DNA from: an uncultured Tenacibaculum sp.
GTDB taxonomy: Bacteria; Bacteroidota; Bacteroidia; Flavobacteriales; Flavobacteriaceae
Assembly: GCA_947501615.1 (NCBI GenBank)
Contig: CANMWK010000005.1
Coordinates: forward strand, 62,001-126,000
Direction: 5' to 3'
Length of the DNA stretch: 64,000 bases
Below, piece by piece: positions 44,116 to 52,306 of the stretch; within the stretch, counting starts at the first letter, position 1, and every line of letters begins with the position of its first letter. Below the pieces are notes generated by a model. That model was not told the origin of the DNA, did no database searches, and saw only the letters and a program-made list of their open reading frames with translations. Made by a program: the position numbers and the translations under genes.

Positions 44116-44694
44116 ATGTTAGTAGGAATAACAGGAGGTATAGGAAGTGGTAAAACAACAGTAGCTAATTTATTCTCTCAATTTGAAAATATTGAAGTAT
44201 ATCATGCGGATGATGAGGCTAAAAAGTTGATGAATACTTCTGAAACAATTAGAGAAAGGATTATAGAAGAGTTCTCTGATGAAGCTTATCTCGAAGAAGG
44301 ATTAAATAGACCTTTCCTAGCAAAAATTGTTTTTGAACAAAAGGAAAAGTTGAAAATATTAAATAATATTGTGCATCCTGAGGTGTATAAGCATCTAAAT
44401 GAATTTGTTAATTTTCATAATGATAAGGAATATATCTTATATGAAAATGCGATTCTTTTTGAAAATGGAAGTCATAAAATTTGTGATAAAATTATAAGTG
44501 TTTCTGTTCCTCAGGATATTAGAGTAGAAAGAGTAATGAAGCGAGATGGAGTAAGTAAAAAAGCAGTATTAAGTAGGATAAAAAATCAATGGCTTGATAT
44601 AAAGAAAACAATACAATCACATTATCTTATTGTTAATATGGACCTGGAACTTGTTAAAGAAGAGGTTCTTAAAATTCATAATAAATTAACATAA
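44116..44694 (+). CDS. coaE: dephospho-CoA kinase
   Basis: 192 residues. The P-loop is GGIGSGKTTV (7-16); the CoA-binding and LID regions follow, with HADDEAKKLM, the HPEVYKHL motif, VSVPQDIRVERVMKRDG and RIKNQW. It phosphorylates dephospho-CoA in the last step of coenzyme A synthesis in the cytosol. It follows the YbbR-like gene after 6 bases, probably in one transcript. Confidence 0.95.
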   Translation: MLVGITGGIGSGKTTVANLFSQFENIEVYHADDEAKKLMNTSETIRERIIEEFSDEAYLEEGLNRPFLAKIVFEQKEKLKILNNIVHPEVYKHLNEFVNFHNDKEYILYENAILFENGSHKICDKIISVSVPQDIRVERVMKRDGVSKKAVLSRIKNQWLDIKKTIQSHYLIVNMDLELVKEEVLKIHNKLT

Positions 44695-44753
44695 AGATTT
44701 GATTTAATTATAGATATCTTAACATTTTTCTTAAATTTCTCTTAAAAACATAT

Positions 44754-44761
44754 TATCTTTG
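44754..44761 (+). promoter_or_regulatory. -7 promoter box (TATCTTTG) for the two-component genes
   Basis: It matches TAnnTTTG 53 bases before the histidine kinase ATG. No obvious -33 TTG. Confidence 0.4.
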
Positions 44762-44814
44762 TTAATCTAAGTTAAAAGCAATTAGGCTTTATCTTATTAG
44801 TTTATTTTTGATTG

Positions 44815-46383
44815 ATGGGAAAAAGAATTTTCATTCTAATTGTCTCGCTAATGAGTATTTCCTTAACAGGAATAATAGCGGTTCAGTTGTATTGGGTTAA
44901 AGATGCTGTAAAAAGCAAACGTTCTGAATTTGAAGATAATGTTAAGATAGCATTGTCTAAAACATCAGAAAGAATAAAGGAAAGAGAATATAATGAGTTT
45001 ATTGATAAATATAAAAAGGTCTTTGAAAATAGCGAATCTATAAGTACGGCTGAGCTTAAAAATTATTTATTTCAACAAATAGATACTGTAGCAAAAAAGA
45101 AATTTACTTTTGGAGCTACAATTCTTGAAGAAAACTTTAAAATCCCTGTAGATTTTGTGAATAGTGACACAATAATCATAAAAAGGTTTTCTGGTAAAGA
45201 AGATTTTGCACAAACAATTACCTACAGTTCAGATAATAACGATTTTAAAGATTATACCGATGAAAATAGGTATTCAAGATTTTTACAATATCCTAGTTGG
45301 CAAAAAAAACAACTAGAGTATTTGTTTCGACAAAATCAAAAACATATGCCTATTCATAAAAGACTAAGTAATAGAGAACTTAGTAACACCATAAAAGATG
45401 AATTACGCAAAAGAAATATAGATCAGGAGTTTAAATTTGGTGTATATGAAGGAGGTTTAGCCACTAAAATAAAATCAGGTTATTTTAAAATAGATGAAAA
45501 AAGCAGTCATTTTGTACCCTTATTAGAAGATGATAACGGGAATAGTAACTATAAATTGTATGTTACTTTTCCAAATGAAAGAAAGAGTCTTTTATCTAGT
45601 ATGATGTATGCCTTGTTACTATCCTTATTTTTTATTGGAATAGTAATTGTTGCTTTTTCTACTTCTCTTTATCAATTAGTGAGGCAAAAGAAGATATCTG
45701 AAATCAAAACAGATTTCATTAATAATATGACGCATGAATTTAAAACGCCTATTGCTACGATTAATTTAGCATTAGATGCAATTAAAAACCCAAAAATCAT
45801 TAATGATGAAGAAAAGGTTAAGCGTTATGTTAAAATGATTAGAGATGAGAATAAAAGAATGCACGGTCAGGTAGAAAATGTATTGAGAATATCAAAATTA
45901 GAAAAGAACCAAATTGATATTAGTAAAGAAGCTGTAGATATTACAGAAATTATAGAGGAAGCTATAGATCATGTGAATTTGTTAGTATCAGATAGAGAAG
46001 GAACAGTAAGTACACATTTTAAAGCCATATCGTCAGAAGTTTTAGGAAATCAATTTCATCTGACAAATGTGATTGTAAATATGTTAGAAAATGCAATTAA
46101 ATATTCTGAGAAGGCACCTAAAATAGATGTCTATACAGAAAATACAAATAAGTACTTTATTTTTAAAATAAAAGATGAAGGAATAGGAATGAGTAAAAAT
46201 GCTCAAAAATATATTTTCGATAAGTTTTATCGAGAACATAAAGGAAACATTCACAATGTGAAAGGTCATGGTTTAGGATTGGCGTATGTAAAAGAAATTA
46301 TAGATAACCATCACGGCACAGTTCATGTGGTGAGTGAAAAAGACAAAGGAAGTACATTTACAGTAAAATTACCATTAATATAA
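44815..46383 (+). CDS. sensor histidine kinase (RprX-like)
   Basis: 522 residues. TM1 is at about 4-26, an extracytoplasmic sensor region (about 30-260) has no recognised domain, and TM2 is at about 262-285. The HisKA box is NNMTHEFKTPIA with H307. The HATPase domain has N-box NMLENAIKYS, DEGIGMS and GHGLGLAYVKEI. I use the ATG at 44815 rather than the TTG one codon before. It autophosphorylates and passes phosphate to the response regulator 15 bases downstream. The arrangement and sequence resemble Bacteroides RprX/RprY; the signal is unknown. Confidence 0.92.
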   Translation: MGKRIFILIVSLMSISLTGIIAVQLYWVKDAVKSKRSEFEDNVKIALSKTSERIKEREYNEFIDKYKKVFENSESISTAELKNYLFQQIDTVAKKKFTFGATILEENFKIPVDFVNSDTIIIKRFSGKEDFAQTITYSSDNNDFKDYTDENRYSRFLQYPSWQKKQLEYLFRQNQKHMPIHKRLSNRELSNTIKDELRKRNIDQEFKFGVYEGGLATKIKSGYFKIDEKSSHFVPLLEDDNGNSNYKLYVTFPNERKSLLSSMMYALLLSLFFIGIVIVAFSTSLYQLVRQKKISEIKTDFINNMTHEFKTPIATINLALDAIKNPKIINDEEKVKRYVKMIRDENKRMHGQVENVLRISKLEKNQIDISKEAVDITEIIEEAIDHVNLLVSDREGTVSTHFKAISSEVLGNQFHLTNVIVNMLENAIKYSEKAPKIDVYTENTNKYFIFKIKDEGIGMSKNAQKYIFDKFYREHKGNIHNVKGHGLGLAYVKEIIDNHHGTVHVVSEKDKGSTFTVKLPLI

Positions 46384-46398
46384 ATTGAAGGGCAAACA

Positions 46399-47100
46399 AT
46401 GGGAACTAGAAAAATTCTATTAGTAGAAGATGATCCAAACTTTGGAACAGTATTAAAAGATTATTTAGCATTAAATGATTACAGTGTAACGCATGCTAAA
46501 GATGGAATCGAAGGTTTAATTATGTTTAAAAATTCTGAATACGATTTGTGTATTTTAGATGTAATGATGCCAAGGAAAGATGGTTTTTCGTTAGCACAAG
46601 ATATAAGAGCAACAAATAAAGAAGTGCCAATTATTTTCTTGACAGCTAAAACCATGAAAGAAGATGTTTTAAAAGGATATCAAGTTGGAGCAGATGATTA
46701 TTTAAATAAACCATTTGATTCTGAAGTATTATTGCATAAAATAAAAGCAATATTACAGCGAAAAGATACTGAGAAATCTAAAGATGATGATCAGTTTGAA
46801 TTCACCATCGGTAAATTCGCTTTTAATTCTAAATTAAGGCATTTGTCTTTTAACGGTGATGATCCTTTAAAATTATCTCCAAAAGAAAGCAAGTTATTAC
46901 GTATGCTAGCTGTGCATAAGAATGATTTAATGCCAAGAGAGTTAGCATTAACTAAAATATGGAGAGACGATAATTATTTTACATCTAGAAGTATGGATGT
47001 ATATATAGCAAAGCTTAGAAAATATTTAAAATTAGATGATCAAGTAGAGATTTTGAATATACATGGTGAAGGATTTAGATTAATAGATAACGAATCATAA
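46399..47100 (+). CDS. OmpR-family response regulator (RprY-like)
   Basis: 233 residues. The receiver domain (1-120) has the acidic pocket E10-D11, phospho-acceptor D54 (LCILDVMMP), Thr (IIFLTAK) and Lys (YLNKPF). The winged-helix DNA-binding domain (about 135-230) has LSPKESKLLRMLA, IWRDDNYFTSRSMDVYIAKL and HGEGFRL. The partner kinase is immediately upstream. A paralogue with a damaged receiver lies at 51022. Confidence 0.95.
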   Translation: MGTRKILLVEDDPNFGTVLKDYLALNDYSVTHAKDGIEGLIMFKNSEYDLCILDVMMPRKDGFSLAQDIRATNKEVPIIFLTAKTMKEDVLKGYQVGADDYLNKPFDSEVLLHKIKAILQRKDTEKSKDDDQFEFTIGKFAFNSKLRHLSFNGDDPLKLSPKESKLLRMLAVHKNDLMPRELALTKIWRDDNYFTSRSMDVYIAKLRKYLKLDDQVEILNIHGEGFRLIDNES

Positions 47101-47117
47101 TAACATAAAAATAGCTT

Positions 47118-47197
47118 AAGAAAGATCGTCTGAAAAAGTCATTCTCTAGTCAGATTAATTTTGACAAAAATTATGCTTTTTCAGATGATCTTTCTTT
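47118..47197 (+). terminator. long stem-loop terminator of the two-component operon
   Basis: AAGAAAGATCGTCTGAAAAA pairs, with one G-T, to TTTTTCAGATGATCTTTCTT and is followed by T-rich sequence. The loop is unusually long (about 37 bases) and contains CAGATTAATTTTGACAAAAA. It starts 18 bases after the response regulator stop. Confidence 0.75.
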
Positions 47198-47225
47198 TTA
47201 TCTTTACTATAGATTTATATGAATA

Positions 47226-47846
47226 ATGGCTCAGTTTATAAAAATATATAACGATAATCCAAATCAAAGAGAAGTAGATAAAGTAGTTAAAGTACTACAG
47301 TCAGGAGGTATTATTATATATCCTACAGACACAGTTTATGGTTTAGGCTGTGATATTACAAATATGAAAGCTATGGAAAAAGTAGCTAGGATTAAAGGTA
47401 TGAAGTTAGAGAAGTCTAATTTTTCTTTTGTTTGTAATGATTTGAGTCATTTATCCGATTACGTAAAGCAAATAGATACTCCAACATATAAGATTTTAAA
47501 AAGAGCTTTACCAGGTCCATATACTTTTATTTTACCTGGTAGTACAAATCTTCCTAAGGCTTTTAAAAAAAGAAAAACAGTAGGTATTCGTGTGCCAGAC
47601 AACACCATTGCCAGAACTATTGTTAAACAATTAGGAAATCCTATTGTTTCAACATCAATTCATGATGAAGACGAGGTGATAGAATACACTACAGATCCCG
47701 AGTTGATATTTGAAAAATGGCAGAACTTAGTTGATATTGTTATTGATGGTGGTTATGGAGATAATTTAGCTTCAACTATTATTGATTTAACTGAAGATGA
47801 ACCTAAAGTAATAAGAGCGGGTAAAGGTAGTTTAGATGTTATTTAA
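47226..47846 (+). CDS. L-threonylcarbamoyladenylate synthase (Sua5/YciO/YrdC family)
   Basis: 206 residues, a single YrdC domain: SGGIIIYPTDTVYGLGCD, FSFVCNDLSHLSDYV, KRALPGPYTFILPGS, KTVGIRVPDN and GNPIVSTSIH. It makes threonylcarbamoyl-AMP for the t6A modification of tRNA. The short form without the Sua5 C-terminal domain could also be the YciO subgroup (YciO-like SSLP region: ASTIIDLTEDEPKVIRAGKG), so the exact assignment is open. It overlaps the next gene by 11 bases. Confidence 0.88.
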   Translation: MAQFIKIYNDNPNQREVDKVVKVLQSGGIIIYPTDTVYGLGCDITNMKAMEKVARIKGMKLEKSNFSFVCNDLSHLSDYVKQIDTPTYKILKRALPGPYTFILPGSTNLPKAFKKRKTVGIRVPDNTIARTIVKQLGNPIVSTSIHDEDEVIEYTTDPELIFEKWQNLVDIVIDGGYGDNLASTIIDLTEDEPKVIRAGKGSLDVI

Positions 47847-48534
47847 TTTTTTACAGAAATTTCCGAATGATACAGGACCAATCTATCAGGAAACTATTGA
47901 AGGTAGATTGCCAGTAGAACCCTTCAACACATTTAGTAATCTAATATTCATTGCTATTTTAATTTATTTCGGAAGTAAAATTTATAAGAAACCAAAACAA
48001 CATCCGTTTTTTTTATTTGCTATTCCCGTAATTTTTAGCAGTTGGATTGGTGGAACAATGTTTCATGGAACAAGAAGTCATCAGTTTTGGTTGGTTTTAG
48101 ATTGGTTGCCAATAATGATAGTCTGCTTGGGAGGGATTATTTATTTCATAGGGAAAATCGAAGGTGTTTGGTGGAAAAGAATACTATTGTTTTTGGGCTT
48201 TTTTGCGCTTTCAATTTTTCCGAGAAGAATTCCTTTACCAGAGGAGTACAGAATTTCTTTTGGTTATGTAATTACTGCAATTACAGTTGTAACTCCTTTT
48301 GTTTGGTATGCTTATAAGACGAAATGGAAAAATGCAAAATTTATTTTCTTAGGTTTTTTTATTTTCGGAATCGCAGTTTCATTCAGAACACTAGATAATT
48401 TAGTTGTAAAAGGAGAAATTTCACCAATTTTACCAATGGGAACGCATTGGTTATGGCATACCTTCGGAGGAATAGCAGTTTTCTTTTTGCTAAACTATAT
48501 TTACAAAGACAGCGAAGAACTTTCTAATGAGTAA
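47836..48534 (+). CDS. ceramidase-like (CREST superfamily) membrane protein
   Basis: 232 residues, about seven transmembrane helices. Alkaline ceramidase/CREST features are PFNTFSNLIFIA (30-41), GGTMFHGTRSH with H77, LDWLPIM (88-94) and HWLWH with H204 and H208. The three histidines are the expected zinc ligands of this hydrolase fold. It may act on sphingolipid amide bonds; sphingolipids occur in some Bacteroidota, but no sphingolipid gene lies in the window. It is translationally overlapped by genes on both sides (11 and 8 bases). Confidence 0.82.
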   Translation: MLFNFLQKFPNDTGPIYQETIEGRLPVEPFNTFSNLIFIAILIYFGSKIYKKPKQHPFFLFAIPVIFSSWIGGTMFHGTRSHQFWLVLDWLPIMIVCLGGIIYFIGKIEGVWWKRILLFLGFFALSIFPRRIPLPEEYRISFGYVITAITVVTPFVWYAYKTKWKNAKFIFLGFFIFGIAVSFRTLDNLVVKGEISPILPMGTHWLWHTFGGIAVFFLLNYIYKDSEELSNE

Positions 48535-49249
48535 TAAACCTCGTATTTCAAGATTAACAGCAATCATCACTCAATTACAATCTAAAAAAATTGTTACGGC
48601 TACATATTTAGCTGAGAAGTTTGGTGTGAGCGTACGAACAATCTATAGAGATATTAGAACTTTAGAAGATTCCGGAGTTCCAGTGTTTACTGAAGAAGGA
48701 AAAGGATATTCTTTAATGGAAGGTTATTATCTTCCACCAGTAATGTTTACTGAAGAAGAAGCAAACGCACTAATTACTGCGGCACATTTAATCTTTAAAA
48801 ATAAAGATCAATCATTAGTTGAAAACTATGGTAGTGCAATTACCAAGATAAAATCAGTTTTTAGAAAGAATCAACAAGAGAAATCAGAACTATTAGAACA
48901 ACGAATTGATTTTCGTTATAATCCTGAAAACAGTATAACAAGTACCAATTTAATTAAACTACAAACTGCAATTACAGATTTTAGTTTATTAGAAATAGAG
49001 TATATGTCTCTTGAAGAAAAGTTTACAAAACGAATAGTTGAACCTTTCGCTTTGTATAGTACTAACGAAAATTGGTTACTTATTGCAAATTGTCGATTAC
49101 GAAACGATTTTAGAGTTTTTCGACTAGATAAAATTCAAAAAATAACTGAGCTTAATAAGAGGTTTTCTCCACATAAAATGACGCTACAGGAGTATTTCGA
49201 AATTTGCAGAGCAAAGTTTTATAACACCTCTGACATAACGTTGACATAG
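48527..49249 (+). CDS. WYL-domain transcriptional regulator (YafY type)
   Basis: 240 residues. The N-terminal HTH_11 domain is at 5-60 (RLTAIITQLQSKKIVTATYL, VSVRTIYRDIRTLED), a linker has YYLPPVMFTEEEANAL, and the WYL domain (about 140-225) has LIEIEYMS-like LLEIEYMSLEEKFTKR, VEPFALYSTNENWLLIANCR and FRVFRLDKI. WYL regulators bind effectors, often nucleic-acid or nucleotide ligands. It overlaps the ceramidase-like gene by 8 bases; the GyrI-like gene 42 bases downstream is a likely target or partner. Confidence 0.9.
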   Translation: MSNKPRISRLTAIITQLQSKKIVTATYLAEKFGVSVRTIYRDIRTLEDSGVPVFTEEGKGYSLMEGYYLPPVMFTEEEANALITAAHLIFKNKDQSLVENYGSAITKIKSVFRKNQQEKSELLEQRIDFRYNPENSITSTNLIKLQTAITDFSLLEIEYMSLEEKFTKRIVEPFALYSTNENWLLIANCRLRNDFRVFRLDKIQKITELNKRFSPHKMTLQEYFEICRAKFYNTSDITLT

Positions 49250-49257
49250 ACCGTTTC

Positions 49258-49265
49258 TAGATTTG
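49258..49265 (+). promoter_or_regulatory. -7 promoter box (TAGATTTG) for the GyrI-like gene
   Basis: It matches TAnnTTTG 26 bases before the ATG. TTGACA lies 14 bases upstream of it, shorter than the usual Bacteroidota spacing. Confidence 0.4.
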
Positions 49266-49291
49266 TGATGTAATTTAAAAATCACAAAACA

Positions 49292-49750
49292 ATGGAAAAA
49301 ACACAAATGTCAAATTTTAACATTATCGGGATTACATTAAGGACGACTAATGCAGATATGCAAGCTGCGAAAGATATTCCTGCGTTATGGAATAGGTTTA
49401 TGAGTGAAAATATTTCAGATAAAATAGAACATAAATTAGAAGATTCAATTTATGCGATTTACACAAATTATGAATCTGATTATACTGGTGCTTACGATGT
49501 TGTTATTGGTTGTAAAGTTAAAACTTTAGAAAATATTCCATCTGATATGATAGGAATTCAAATTCCAAATAGCTCATACGAACTATTTAAAGCAGTAGGA
49601 AAATTAAAAGATAATATTGTCTATAATAAATGGATGGAAATTTGGAATACTAAAATAGATAGAAGGTATGGAGCAGATTTTGAAATCTATAAAGCGAATA
49701 CTACAGAAGATGCAGATACCGAAGTAGAAATTTTAATATCCGTAAACTAA
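49292..49750 (+). CDS. GyrI-like effector-binding protein
   Basis: 152 residues forming one SHS2/GyrI-like small-molecule-binding domain: NFNIIGITLRTTNADMQAAK, IPALWNRFMSENI, YAIYTNYESDYTGAYDVVIG and YELFKAVGKL, ending with FEIYKAN. Such domains occur at the C-terminus of AraC-type regulators or alone. It follows a WYL regulator and may bind or report the same ligand (inference). A hairpin terminator follows. Confidence 0.85.
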   Translation: MEKTQMSNFNIIGITLRTTNADMQAAKDIPALWNRFMSENISDKIEHKLEDSIYAIYTNYESDYTGAYDVVIGCKVKTLENIPSDMIGIQIPNSSYELFKAVGKLKDNIVYNKWMEIWNTKIDRRYGADFEIYKANTTEDADTEVEILISVN

Positions 49751-49756
49751 AAAGAA

Positions 49757-49787
49757 AAAAATAAGCTCAAGAAATTGAGCTTATTTT
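49757..49787. terminator. bidirectional terminator
   Basis: Stem AAAATAAGCTCAA / TTGAGCTTATTTT with loop GAAA has A/T flanks on both sides. It serves the GyrI-like gene and the convergent glycosyltransferase, whose stop codon lies inside it. Confidence 0.85.
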
Positions 49788-50779
49788 AAATTATTAAATT
49801 TTTGTCGTTGCAATACAAAATGTTGCCAAACAACCGAAGTATGAATACTATAATTTGATTTGCGTTGAATTTGTTTTCTCTTTTTTATAAACTTGAATAA
49901 GTTTTTATAGAAACTAATATGAGCTCTTAAAACAGACCACGTATGTATAGGTCTAAGCTCTATCGCAAATTTTAATCCAGCAATGCCATCGAGTACTAAA
50001 CGAACAAAAATTACTAAAAATAGATTTTTACCTGGTACATTTTTAAGAATGTTTAGTAAGCTATTTCTAAAGTTTAAAAATGTTTTTCTAGGGTTAGATT
50101 CTTCTAGTGTTGCACCTCCAACATGATATACAGTTGAAGCGCCAACATATTTTACAGCAAAACCTTCATTTTGAGCTCTCCAGCATAAATCAATTTCTTC
50201 TTGATGCGCAAAATAATCTTCATCAAAGCCATTGAGCTGATGAAAAACTATACTTCGTATAAAAAAACAAGCGCCAGACGCCCAAAAAATTTCGGAAGTT
50301 AAATTGAATTGTCCTTCGTCAGTTTCTAGATTATTGAAAATTCTTCCTCTACAATATGGATAACCAAAAAAATCTATAAATCCTCCACCAGCTCCTGCGT
50401 ATTCAAACTTAGTTTTGTCTTTAAAATCTAAAATCTTAGGTTGTATAATAGCAGTGTCTTTTTCTTTTTCAAAAAGATCAACAACTGGAGTAATCCAATT
50501 TTTAGTTACCTCTATATCAGAATTTATCAAACAATAAATATCAGCATTTATATGTTTTAAGGCATCGTTATAGCCTTTGGCATACCCACCGTTTTCTTCG
50601 TTGGTAATAATCTTTACAACAGGATGATTTTTTTTGATAAAAGTAATAGAATCATCCGTAGAGGCATTGTCTGCTACATAAATAGCTACATTTTCAGGAG
50701 TATAATTAAGAATAGAAGGTAAAAATTGCTCCAATAACTGTCTTCCATTCCAGTTTAATATGACCACTGCAGTTTCCAA
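49781..50779 (-). CDS. family-2 glycosyltransferase
   Basis: About 332 residues, GT-A fold: TAVVILNWNGRQLLEQFLPS, IYVADNASTDDS, NGGYAKGYNDAL, the DxD-like NSDIEV and acceptor-site region GFDEDYFAHQEEIDLCWR. The family resembles rhamnosyl/WbbL-type transferases acting on surface polysaccharides; there is no long membrane domain. The frame is open to an ATG at 50842, but a TACTTTTG box at 50785-50792 and family alignment (…ETAVVILNWNG) support the TTG at 50779. The mRNA would be almost leaderless. Confidence 0.88.
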   Translation of the reverse strand: METAVVILNWNGRQLLEQFLPSILNYTPENVAIYVADNASTDDSITFIKKNHPVVKIITNEENGGYAKGYNDALKHINADIYCLINSDIEVTKNWITPVVDLFEKEKDTAIIQPKILDFKDKTKFEYAGAGGGFIDFFGYPYCRGRIFNNLETDEGQFNLTSEIFWASGACFFIRSIVFHQLNGFDEDYFAHQEEIDLCWRAQNEGFAVKYVGASTVYHVGGATLEESNPRKTFLNFRNSLLNILKNVPGKNLFLVIFVRLVLDGIAGLKFAIELRPIHTWSVLRAHISFYKNLFKFIKKRKQIQRKSNYSIHTSVVWQHFVLQRQKFNNLK

Positions 50780-50784
50780 GTGTG

Positions 50785-50792
50785 CAAAAGTA
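50785..50792 (-). promoter_or_regulatory. -7 promoter box (TACTTTTG) for the glycosyltransferase
   Basis: A TAnnTTTG match on the minus strand only 5 bases before the TTG start at 50779, so the transcript should start at or next to that codon. Confidence 0.45.
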
Positions 50793-51021
50793 CAGCAATA
50801 ATATTGTTTAAAAATGTAAAGATGTGCTAATTTTTTAATCAATTTTCAAAAAAATAAATTTCTGGGGTAGGAGTTTTTAAACCTTAACTGTATTATATAG
50901 TGTAGGGTTACTTCTTTTGGGGAGAAGAAGTAAAGTTTTTTAAGTTTTCGAATTGTATATCGCAATTGACACTTTAAGAAATACTGGTACTACGTATAGG
51001 GAGCATAAAAAATATAATTGA

Positions 51022-51735
51022 ATGAGGTCGATAAAAATTTTATTGATAGACGGGGATGTAGATTTTGGAATGGTATTAAAGAATTACTTACTTCTTAATG
51101 GGTACAATGTAACATTTACAAGTACTTTAGGAGATGTTTCATCTTTAATTAACAATTCTAAATTCGATTTATCTATCATAGATTCTAAGCTAATCGCAAA
51201 AAGTAATGCTGAATTTGTTAGTTCAGTTAGAAAACAGGATAGTGAATTTCCTATTATTTTCCTCTCAGAGGAGGTGTTGTTAGAAGATGTGTTTGAGATT
51301 AATAAAATTCCATTTGTAGATTATTGTTTTAAAAAACCATTTTCTACAGAGGTGTTGATAGGAAAAATAAAGACAATTCTGAAATTGAAAGAAATAGAAC
51401 ATAAAAAAATGTTCAGTACTATAGAATATAATATAGGCGACTTTACATTCAATTACAGAACAAGACAATTAAAATTCAAAGGAGAAGAGCCAAGAAAATT
51501 GACTCCTAAAGAAAGTAAATTGTTAAAATATTTATCGGAATACAAAAACGCAATAATGCCCAAAGGTATAGCTTTAACTAAAATCTGGAGAGATGAAAAT
51601 TATTTTACATCTCGAAGTATGGATGTTTATATCACTAAGCTTAGAAAATATCTAATGTTAGACGAGAATATAGCCATAGTAAATGTTAGAGGGGAAGGCT
51701 ACAAGTTATTAGACAATACAGTGCAAAGTGCCTGA
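51022..51735 (+). CDS. orphan OmpR-family response regulator with degenerate receiver
   Basis: 237 residues, a full-length paralogue of the RprY-like regulator at 46399. The DNA-binding half is strongly conserved (LTPKESKLLKYL, IWRDENYFTSRSMDVYITKL). The receiver keeps D54 (SIIDSKL) and Lys (FKKPF), but its acidic pair is D10-G11 instead of E-D. The loop after D54 (MMPRKDG in the paralogue) and the Thr region (FLSEEV) are altered. No kinase gene is adjacent. It may be phosphorylation-independent or take over the RprY-like sites. It is preceded by a hairpin (TTACTTCTT / AAGAAGTAA) near 50910. Confidence 0.88.
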   Translation: MRSIKILLIDGDVDFGMVLKNYLLLNGYNVTFTSTLGDVSSLINNSKFDLSIIDSKLIAKSNAEFVSSVRKQDSEFPIIFLSEEVLLEDVFEINKIPFVDYCFKKPFSTEVLIGKIKTILKLKEIEHKKMFSTIEYNIGDFTFNYRTRQLKFKGEEPRKLTPKESKLLKYLSEYKNAIMPKGIALTKIWRDENYFTSRSMDVYITKLRKYLMLDENIAIVNVRGEGYKLLDNTVQSA

Positions 51736-51737
51736 GA

Positions 51738-52187
51738 TTAATTGTTACTGTAATTAGGGATGTCTGGTAAGAATATGTAGCTTTCTTCTTCTTTGTTTAA
51801 CATGCAAAAGTAATGTTCAATCCCATTAGTAACAATTAAATACTTTGCGTTTAATTGTAAGTTATACCGCGCGATTTGATCGAAAGTTTCTTGTGTTATT
51901 TTAACAGAAGGGGCTTTACATTCAACAATAATGTTAGGAGTGCCATCTGAATTAAAAATTAAGATGTCGCTCCTTTTTTTAAGCTTATTAATTATGAGTT
52001 GCTTCTCAATAGCAATCAAAGATATCGGATATTTTTTTTCCTGAATTAAAAATTGAACAAAATGTTGTCGTACCCATTCTTCGGGTGTTAATACAATATA
52101 TTTTTTTCTTATATCATCAAAAATCAGATAGTGTTTTTCACTATTTTTGACCTTAAAACTATACGTTGGTAAATTCAATTTTTGCAT
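51738..52187 (-). CDS. HsdR N-terminal-like PD-(D/E)xK domain protein
   Basis: 149 residues (ATG at 52187; an in-frame TTG precedes it). It is a stand-alone domain of the type I restriction HsdR N-terminal family: LTPEEWVRQHFVQFLI near 33-48, the nuclease core RSDILIF (D74) and IIVECKAP (E89, K91). The catalytic residues are present, so it may be an active nuclease, but no methylase, specificity subunit or helicase is nearby. It is divergent from holA and is a conserved neighbour of it in flavobacteria as far as I recall. Confidence 0.85.
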   Translation of the reverse strand: MQKLNLPTYSFKVKNSEKHYLIFDDIRKKYIVLTPEEWVRQHFVQFLIQEKKYPISLIAIEKQLIINKLKKRSDILIFNSDGTPNIIVECKAPSVKITQETFDQIARYNLQLNAKYLIVTNGIEHYFCMLNKEEESYIFLPDIPNYSNN

Positions 52188-52306
52188 CAATCAAAAATAG
52201 TGAGAAACAATAATAATATCTAATAGATTTTTGGATTGATATTAGTTGTATTATTTCTGTTGTTAAGGAGGTGTAATTTGAAATTCTGGTATAAAATAAT
52301 AACATA

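Noticed and set aside
44812..44814. TTG one codon before the histidine kinase ATG as start
   Set aside because: An ATG follows immediately and gives a normal start to the first membrane helix.
51738..52187. HsdR N-terminal domain as evidence of a restriction-modification or defence island
   Set aside because: No methylase, specificity or helicase genes nearby; neighbours are housekeeping genes (holA, glycosyltransferase).
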